Shown: in pieces, positions 56,501-64,000 of the stretch
How the letters are laid out: each line of letters opens with the position of its first letter
How positions within the stretch are numbered: the stretch's first letter is position 1
Assembly: GCA_001692895.1 (NCBI GenBank)
Contig: KV748202.1
Span: 1,860,001-1,924,000 of the forward strand
Length of the DNA: 64,000 bases
Origin: Cenococcum geophilum 1.58
Taxonomy: Eukaryota; Ascomycota; Dothideomycetes; Gloniales; Gloniaceae
Direction: 5' to 3'
Notes under the pieces: model-generated
Database searches by the model: none
The model's input: only the letters and a program-made list of their open reading frames with translations
Told to the model about the DNA's origin: nothing
Program-made: the position numbers and the translations under genes

Positions 56501-59500
56501 AGTAGGAAGGTCCCTTTAATAGCGAGAGATTATAATAATATAACCCTTTAGGCAAGATGGCCAAATAAGCCCTAATACTTAGATACTCTAGGAGCTCGAA
56601 GACTCTTATATACCTATAGTTACTAGCAACGCTAAGGAAAATATAGATACCCTCTATAACAGTTATAATACTGCTAAAAAGTAGCCAGAACCCCTTTAGC
56701 TTTACTTAGGCTAATTAGAAGATTAAGCGCCAGAAGTAACTCTAAAATCTTCCCCTAAGCTAGAAATACTAGAGGAATACACTAATATGTCTAACTAGGG
56801 AACTAACTAGAACCCTCCCAGAAGACCACCGGCCTATAATTAGTATAGTAGTGGTGTATAGACTGCTTACAAGCTAAGCGGGCCTACCCCTTTAGGTAAT
56901 CTAAGCTAGTTACTAATTTAAGACCTAAGCATTATTAGGAAGCCTATACTAGCTACTAGTATTAATACTACCTTTATAGCAGGAGCCTCCCTAGGCCTAA
57001 GTTTAGAAGGTTAAGAGCCCTATACTAATCTCCTTTAGAACAAATATCGGAAAGCTATCGTAAGACTCTTAGAAGCTATGCAAAAGAAAGCTACCAATAA
57101 ACATATTAGAACTCTTTAAGGGTAAATCTAGATTTAGTAGGGTTTAATCTAAGCTAGGCAAATTCTTTTATAACCTAGTTAAGGCTAAAGGCTTTTTAAG
57201 AGCTACCTAGTACCTACCTAAGAAGGTATGGAAGACTTAGAGAGTTATCTACGCTATAAACAGAAAAAGGATATAGACTAACTAGCTAAGACCTTTGGTA
57301 GTTTAGAACTCCACTATAAACCTAACACCTAGCAGTTAAATAATTGGGTTTATAAGGTAGATAACTTCTTTAAGATACTAATAATATAAAATAATACCAA
57401 AGAGCGTATATATTAGATTATCAATAAGATTAAAAACCAATCGCTAAACTAGATCGCACTTAATCAGCTTAATAAAGAGCAAATTACTATATAGCTATAG
57501 CTGTAAACCTTTCTAAAGAAATGGACTTAAGATCTGCATATTATATAATATAATAATGCAGAGCTATTCTAGAATGGGATATAGCTAGACCGCTATAACT
57601 TCCGCTAGTTTATAAACTTTATAAAAACTTATACTTAGTAGATAGATTTAGAGCCCTTTAAAAATAAGGATGGTAGCATTTATAAAAAAGAAAAGATTGG
57701 GTTTATTTAGGCTAGAATTAAGCTAGTAATTTGTAATAAAATAAAGCGCGTAGGAGCCCTATCGCGGATTACTATATATATGAATTTTAAATAAGTAGTT
57801 CTAAACGCTAAAAATATAGTAAGGAACTAGACCTCTTCTAGTAAAAAGCTAAAGGGTTACTAAAAGCGCGGGCACTCTAGTAATAATATAGGGCAGACCC
57901 AACCTTTAAAGAAGCCGTTCTTAAAGAGAACTTTAGAAAGGTTAAAGTTAGGGGCCTTAAACAGTAGGAAAGACCCCTAGGGCCAACCCAATACCCGTCC
58001 GGTACCTTTATAGAAACACTTTAAAAAGTTAAGAAAAAACTCTAGAGGCAGATCCTATTAGAAAAACAAGTAGGGTAATAACCGTACTAATAATCTAAAA
58101 AAAGAAAAGCCCTAGTCGCGGACCTCTCCTAGCTGCAACTAGGGCAAGATATAAAAGAAGAAACTCTTTATATTACTATTAAGCTAGAAATAACACTCCC
58201 TATAGGTAAGATACGATAGTTTTAAGCACTATATAACAGCGGCGTTAAAATCAATCTTATATAATATAATTTAGTAAAAGAGTATAAACTTATCCCATTA
58301 TAAAGGTAGCGGAAACCTATTATAGGCTTCCTAGATAAGTATTAAATTAAGCTATATAGTACCTATAAGCTTATAGTATTAGTAGCTAATATATATAACC
58401 GCACCAAGGTAATTAGCCCGCAACCCTTTTAGGCGGCTAACTTTATAGGTTACAACTTTATCCTTAGATACCCTTAGCTTATAAAAGCAGATCCTAAAAT
58501 ACGCTTTAAAACTAGAGCCTTTAAATAGTAGAATAATAAAGATTTAGAAGGGCGCATATTATTAATAAGCCTAAAGGACATTCTAGAGAATATAGCCCCA
58601 GGTGAAATAGTATACACTCTATACCTAAAGGAGTATTAGATCTAACCCCTATTTAATAGTAAGACGGGTATAGAGCCTAGTATAAATAATAACCCCTCTA
58701 TAATGGAGACCCTATAGGGAACTACTAGATAGGTCGCGGAGATATTATAGGAAGGCGGCGATCTTAAGGATCTTATAAGATACTTTAACCGCTATAGGTT
58801 ACTCTAGCTTAAGTAATATACAGAAAGTATACTACGGCACCTTAAACGCTACGTTAAGGAGTTCCCTACCCTCTACTAGCTACTATATAAAATGGTTTAA
58901 TATACGGTGGCAACTATATATAAGTAACTACTATAGCGTATAATACTGCCTATAAGTATCCTAAGGAAGCTTCGGGATCTACCTAATAATAATATAGAGG
59001 ATAAACGTGACCCTAATTTATTAAATATTCTAGTAGGCCTAAGGGACTTACTAAGGGTATTTTTAGGTAGAAGAGCTAAAGTCCTACCGCAGAACTTAGA
59101 GTATAATTATATAATTAATTTAGAAGAAGGTAAATAACTACTAAACCTTCCTATTTATAACCTCTTGCGTAAAGAGCTTAAGATTTTATAGGAGTACCTT
59201 AATAGCTTACTAAAAAAGGGATAGATCTAGCCCAGTAAGTCACTATTAAGCGCGCTAATCCTCTTTATCCCAAAACTAGATAGAACTATAAGGCTATATG
59301 TAAACTATTATAGTCTTAATAAGATTACAATTAAGAACCATTACCTACTACTCCTAGTTAGTAAAATGCTAGATTAACTATTTAGGGCGAAGATCTTTAT
59401 AAAGTTGGATCTATAAGACGCCTATTATAAGCTCTATATTAAAGAAGGGGATAAGTAAAAGACCGCTTTTAAGACCCAATACGGCTACTTTAAGTATCTA

Positions 59501-62480
59501 GTAATGCCTTTTGGGCTAGCCAATGCGCCTATAACATTCTAGTTATATATTTATAGAGCCTTAGGGGGACTAGTTAACCGTATATATATTATTTATTTAG
59601 ATAACATCTTAATCTACTTAGAAGACAAGAATTAACATAAGTAATACGTCCGTAAGGTGCTAGAACATTTAGATAATTAGGGCCTCTACGCTAAGGTATT
59701 AAAGTATATCTTTAATATTAAGCAGGTCGAGTTCCTTAGTTATATTATAACGCCTATAAGTATAATTATAGACCTAGTACGGGTATAGACAATTTAGGAG
59801 TAGCCGGAGCCAGAGAGCTACTAGGATATTTAAGTATTCCTAAGCTTTACCAATTTCTATAAGCGCTTTATCTATAACTACTTAAACGTTACCTAATACT
59901 TATCTGATTATATTATAGAAGCTTCTTAAAACCCAACCTAAGGAGCAAAAAGCTTAAAGGCGGTAAGGAAGAAAACTAAAAAGAGATAACTAAATAGTAT
60001 AAGCTATGGTTATAGCCCGGAAAGGTTTAAAAGGCCTTCTAAAAACTTTACGTAAAGTTTATAAAAGCTTTATTACTGCGGCATTTTAACCTAGATTAGC
60101 TATTAATAATAATTACTAATGCATTAAATTTTACCCTTATTAGTATCCTACTATAACCTAATAGGCATCTAGACACTACCCAGCTCTATTAAAGACCAGT
60201 AGCATTTTATAGCAGAAAATTCCAGGGACTTAAAGTTAGGTATTATACCCACGATAAGGAACTACTAGCTATAGTTAACTGCTTTAAATAGTGGTAATAC
60301 TACCTTAAGCACGCGAGCNATACNACTTNTATACTCTTAGATTACTATAATCTACGCTACTTTATAACTATAAAGAAGCTTATACCTTAATAAGCCAGAT
60401 AGGTAGAGGAGCTTATACAATTTAATTTTAAAATTAAATATAAGCTAGGGGAAAATAACCCTACTAATAAACCGTTATAATAGCTAGACTATGCCAAAGG
60501 CTTTAAAACAGGAGAAGGAAAACAGAAAATAGATATCTTACTCCCTATATTATAGAATAAGCTCCGGGTATAGGATGCTTAAGCACCTATAGCTCCATAC
60601 ACTAAGTCTTAAGCGATGTAAGCCCTATTAGTTTCCACTAATATTCTAGCTAGTATCCAGTCTATTACTAATAAGGGTCTAAATATACCTAGATAGGACG
60701 TCCCTAATACATTCTTGGAACCTAGTAATATACCATCCCTAATTACTAAGCTATCCCCTTAAACTAATAGCGAAGCCATAGAGCAATTGGAACTCGGAGC
60801 CCTATAATAACTAAAGGACTTTAACCTTATAGCGGCCTTCCTAATATATACGCATTAAAGAGTTATAAGATCTATAGTACCATCTAGTCTTATACTTAGA
60901 GTAGTATAAGATAAAATAGCTTTTACCTAGGAACTATTTAAAAGGTTAATAGACCTTATCCGTAAGGTGTAATAGAGGGACGCTTCCTATACTATCCTTA
61001 ATATAAAAGTAGACCGGAAACGTAATAGATAGGAAGCTGCTAGGCGCTACTATTAGGAACTAGACCCGATGGGCCTACTACGTAGAGGTAGTAAGGTTTA
61101 GGTGCCATAAGAAGCAAATCTACAACAGAAGATTCTTATAAAGAATTACAATAATCCTCTAGGTGGCCACTATGGTTAAGTAAAGACAGTAGAATTACTT
61201 TAGCGCAAATACTATTGGCTAAGACTTAATTAGGAAGTAAAGGAGTACATCAGCTATTATAAGAAGTGTTAAGTATATAAGATCCGCAGGCATAAGCTAT
61301 AGGGTCTACTTAAATCAATTCCCTCCGCTAGTAAGCTATAGTAATATTACGCTATAGACTTTATTACGGATCTCTTACTATCTAAAAATGGCTAAGGACA
61401 AACATATAATTTGGTCCTTATACTTATTAATAGGTTTTTAAAGTATATCTAATACCTTCCCATTAATAAGACAATTAATATATAAAAGCTTACTAACCTA
61501 ATTAAGGAGAAATGCTTTCTTAAAGTAGATTAGCTATACTCTATTATTACTAATAGGGGTAGCGTCTTTATAAGCTAATACTAGTCGGACCTATACTTCT
61601 ATTTAAAAATAAACCACCGTTATAATACGGCTTTTTATCTATAGACGGACAAATAAATAGAACGCTAGAACTAGGAACTGGAGTCTTACCTATAAATATA
61701 TTTAAACTACTAGCAAGACCATTAATGTAAGCTACTTCCGTACGCGGAGTACGCTTATAATTTAAAGCAACATTTATTACATTGGTTTACACTAATCCAG
61801 ATTACCTACGGCGTTTAACTATTAGGGTTTAATGGTATACCTAATAATTACTAGCTAAGGCCATATAATTAGTTATAGGATCCTACTAAAAAGTCTAAGG
61901 ATATCCACTAGAGAGTATAAGGATACCTTTAGGAATAGGAGGAGTAATAAAAGTATGCGAAGTAGAGCCTATAAGATACCCAAGAGTAGTAAAGACTTTG
62001 GTATAACCGCAAGTACTAAAATAAGCATTTTAGAGTAGGCAATAAGGTTCTATTACGTTTAACAAATATTAAGACCCATTAACTATTAAAGAAGCTTAAT
62101 ATAAGATACCTAGGTCCCTTTTAAATTAAAAAACAAATTAGCAAGCTAGCCTACTATCTCCAGCTACCCCTATCTATAGCCTATATACATCTAGTGTTTT
62201 ATATAAACCTACTAAAGCCATAGTATAGACCACCGCCAGAAAAGAATTTCTATCTAGGCCCAATTAAACACCCTAAGGTAGTGGGCGAGCGGTATAAGGT
62301 TAAAGCTATACTACGTTATAAGTCTATTAAGAACAAGCTTTAATTTAAAGTTAAATAGCTAGGCTAGCCCGCTAAGGACTCTATATAGGAACTAAAGAAT
62401 TACCTTAATTATTGCGAAGATATTCTAAAAGAATATTAGGACTAAGGTCCATAATCTACAAATCGCAGAAAGCGCTCTAA
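56500..62480 (+). mobile_element. Ty3/Gypsy fossil with chromodomain-type integrase end
   Basis: The plus-strand order is gag (about 56.6-58.1 kb), protease region (about 58.1-58.5 kb), reverse transcriptase (about 59.1-59.8 kb; catalytic block at about 59580-59625), RNase H (about 60.05-60.5 kb), integrase (about 61.1-61.9 kb), and a chromodomain-like C terminus (about 62.2-62.43 kb). This is the chromovirus branch of Ty3/Gypsy. The coding span is nearly complete, but no pair of LTRs could be matched, so the ends are approximate. Broken by dozens of RIP-type changes. Ambiguous bases occur at 60319-60329. Confidence 0.82.
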
Positions 62481-62880
62481 TATTATAGTATTATCGCAAC
62501 CTATAAAGAAAGCTTATAGTAGGCCGCAAAAGGCCCTAAAGAGTAAATAGGTTAAATTAGATATAGTATAGATAAGCTCTAAAAACTATAGAGATAGGGC
62601 TACGGCCTAAGGCAGAACAGGTCCTCAGCCTTTTTACATACATAGTATAGAGTTAATAGGGCATTTTGCTAGAATTACATTCCCATTTATTAATCTATAC
62701 CAGGAATATTATTTTTAGGGCTTCCAAGCCCTTTTTAAAAGCCTTATAAGGCCTTTCTAAGCACCTAATTAAGGTCCTTAATTGTTACTATATATAAGAA
62801 CAAATCCTAAAAGTCTAAACCATAAATGCCTAATCTGAAAAGCCACTACGCCTTATTATTATTAAGAGCAGAATCAGTAT
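62481..62880. other. Gene-free stretch after the third Gypsy fossil
   Basis: Probably the 3' untranslated part or LTR of the Gypsy fossil. It contains AGGGCTTCCAAGCCCT (about 62718-62733), a hairpin. No second LTR copy was found for comparison. Confidence 0.4.
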
Positions 62881-63960
62881 CTATCGGGCCACTAAGTAAT
62901 AGCTAACAAGAATGGGATCTAGAACCTTTAGTAGGGGTATAGGTAGGCATAAAAACAGAGGTAGGATAATAAGGTATAGCTAGAGCAGAGACTCTTAAAC
63001 GCTTAATACTAACATTAGGTCCAAACTAATACTAATAAAGCTCTTAGGAAGTAAGCTTATAGTTAATAAAGATACGCTTAAGCCTAGAATAAACAAAGAT
63101 ATTAGCTAGCTGGTATAGTCCAGAACCATCAAGACCTTACTACGGCAACTATTAGTTACCTATCTACTAGGTACCTAAAGGGTAACCTACCTAATACCGT
63201 ATTATATTATGATCTTTTAAAACTTAACGCGTATACGCAAACTCCTTCCTATAGTAGACAGCAACCTTCTTCTTATTACCCCTATTCCTTACCCTATCCT
63301 TAATATACTAACCTTACTCTTATATTAGGCGTTACTAGCTAGCTTACTAGGAATTATAGGCAGTATAGATAGCCGTAGTATAGTCTTAAATTCGGCCAAG
63401 TTGTTTAGCATTTATACTAGAATAAGAGAGAGCCCGGGCGATATAGTAGTTAAAGACATTAAAGGAACGTCGCTACTTAGGCCCAGGCTATTAAAGCTTA
63501 AAGTTAGTAATAGAAATCTATTAAGAATAGAAAAGTTTACCTTAATGTAACTGCCGCTCTTAGTATGCATACATTAATTATAAGGACTAAAGGTATTAGA
63601 TCTAACGCAGTGCGTCTTATTATAAGCCTCCAGAATCCTATTATTAAATTTCTAGTCTTTTAAAGATATATAGGCAAAATTATTTAGGCAGGACCAGCAC
63701 TAGTTACGAGTTAGCGGAGGTTAGGGTTCCATATATAAAGGTAGGGCTAGGATACACTATAAAATTTACTTAAAAGAGTAGTCAGTAGGAGAATAAAAAG
63801 GCATATTAAATTATTAATAAAAAAGAAGAAAATCTTAATAATATATTAAAGATACATCTAAAATTGGATAAAGGGTAATAATAGGAAAATAAGGTATTAA
63901 GGAAAAGGAGCAGCTTAATAAGTAAAGGTGTTCTTATACTTCACCATCTAATACCCTTCT
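62881..63960 (+). pseudogene. Unrecognised plus-strand coding relic at the right edge
   Basis: Coding texture can be followed in the plus direction, with visible pieces such as PEPSRPYYGNYQLPIYQVPK (about 63120-63180) and RESPGDIVVKDIKGTSLLRP (about 63427-63486). The end is Lys/Arg-rich (HIKLLIKKKKILIIY at about 63800-63845). In-frame stops are at RIP-sensitive codons. The Gln/Pro-rich first half could be gag-like or a host-derived fragment. I recognise no family. It may continue beyond the window. Confidence 0.3.
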
Positions 63961-64000
63961 AGTAAATAGCCGCAACCTTACTAATATAACTCTATTATAA

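Overview
The window looks like a heterochromatic, gene-free block from a filamentous ascomycete (Pezizomycotina). The sequence is strongly AT-rich with abundant TpA and very few CpA/TpG dinucleotides. Almost every recognisable reading frame is peppered with TAA/TAG codons where CAA, CAG or TGG would be expected. That is the signature of repeat-induced point mutation (RIP), known only from fungi. I see no intact host gene, rRNA or complete tRNA; what is here is a stack of dead transposable elements.

The core of the window can be read as one nested structure. A minus-strand Tad1-like non-LTR retrotransposon ('LINE-B') runs from about 48.5-48.9 kb down to its A/T-rich 3' tail near 2.05 kb. It is split into five pieces by four insertions: a pogo/Fot1-type DNA transposon (2209-5294, TA duplication, perfect 56-bp terminal inverted repeats); a 28.4-kb element with terminal inverted repeats and a 4-bp ACGT duplication (5599-34001); a TA-flanked TIR element (34810-40059); and an LTR/Gypsy fossil (40646-46621). 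Several of these were themselves hit. The pogo element carries a 526-bp hairpin MITE with a tRNA-half-like segment. The TA-flanked element carries a 4.2-kb Ginger-like element (35006-39205). The 28.4-kb element carries a full-length 6.5-kb LINE ('LINE-1', 9801-16296) and two copies of a 1-kb SINE-like element (17575-18580, 23466-24485), all with identifiable target-site duplications. A second LINE-B copy at 54190-55660 preserves the empty sites for three of the insertions, which is strong internal evidence for the reconstruction.

The 28.4-kb element is the most interesting object. Without its own insertions it is about 20 kb. Its TIRs begin TAGGAAAAAATTTACC, and it has arrays of AAATGC/GCCGCATTT motifs just inside the ends. 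It carries a minus-strand relic whose C-terminal part resembles Plavaka-type DDE transposases, several plus-strand relics I cannot name, and a SNF2-family helicase relic next to the right end. I cannot place it in a described superfamily with confidence.

The right part holds a truncated Gypsy pol fossil (about 48.9-51.98 kb, minus), a composite of tandem LINE-1 5' units joined to LINE-B 3' sequence (51981-55660, plus), a third Gypsy fossil (about 56.5-62.5 kb, plus), and an unassigned coding relic to the end. The left 1.7 kb holds an inverted pair of minisatellite arms and a solo LTR of the same family as the 40.6-46.6 kb Gypsy element.
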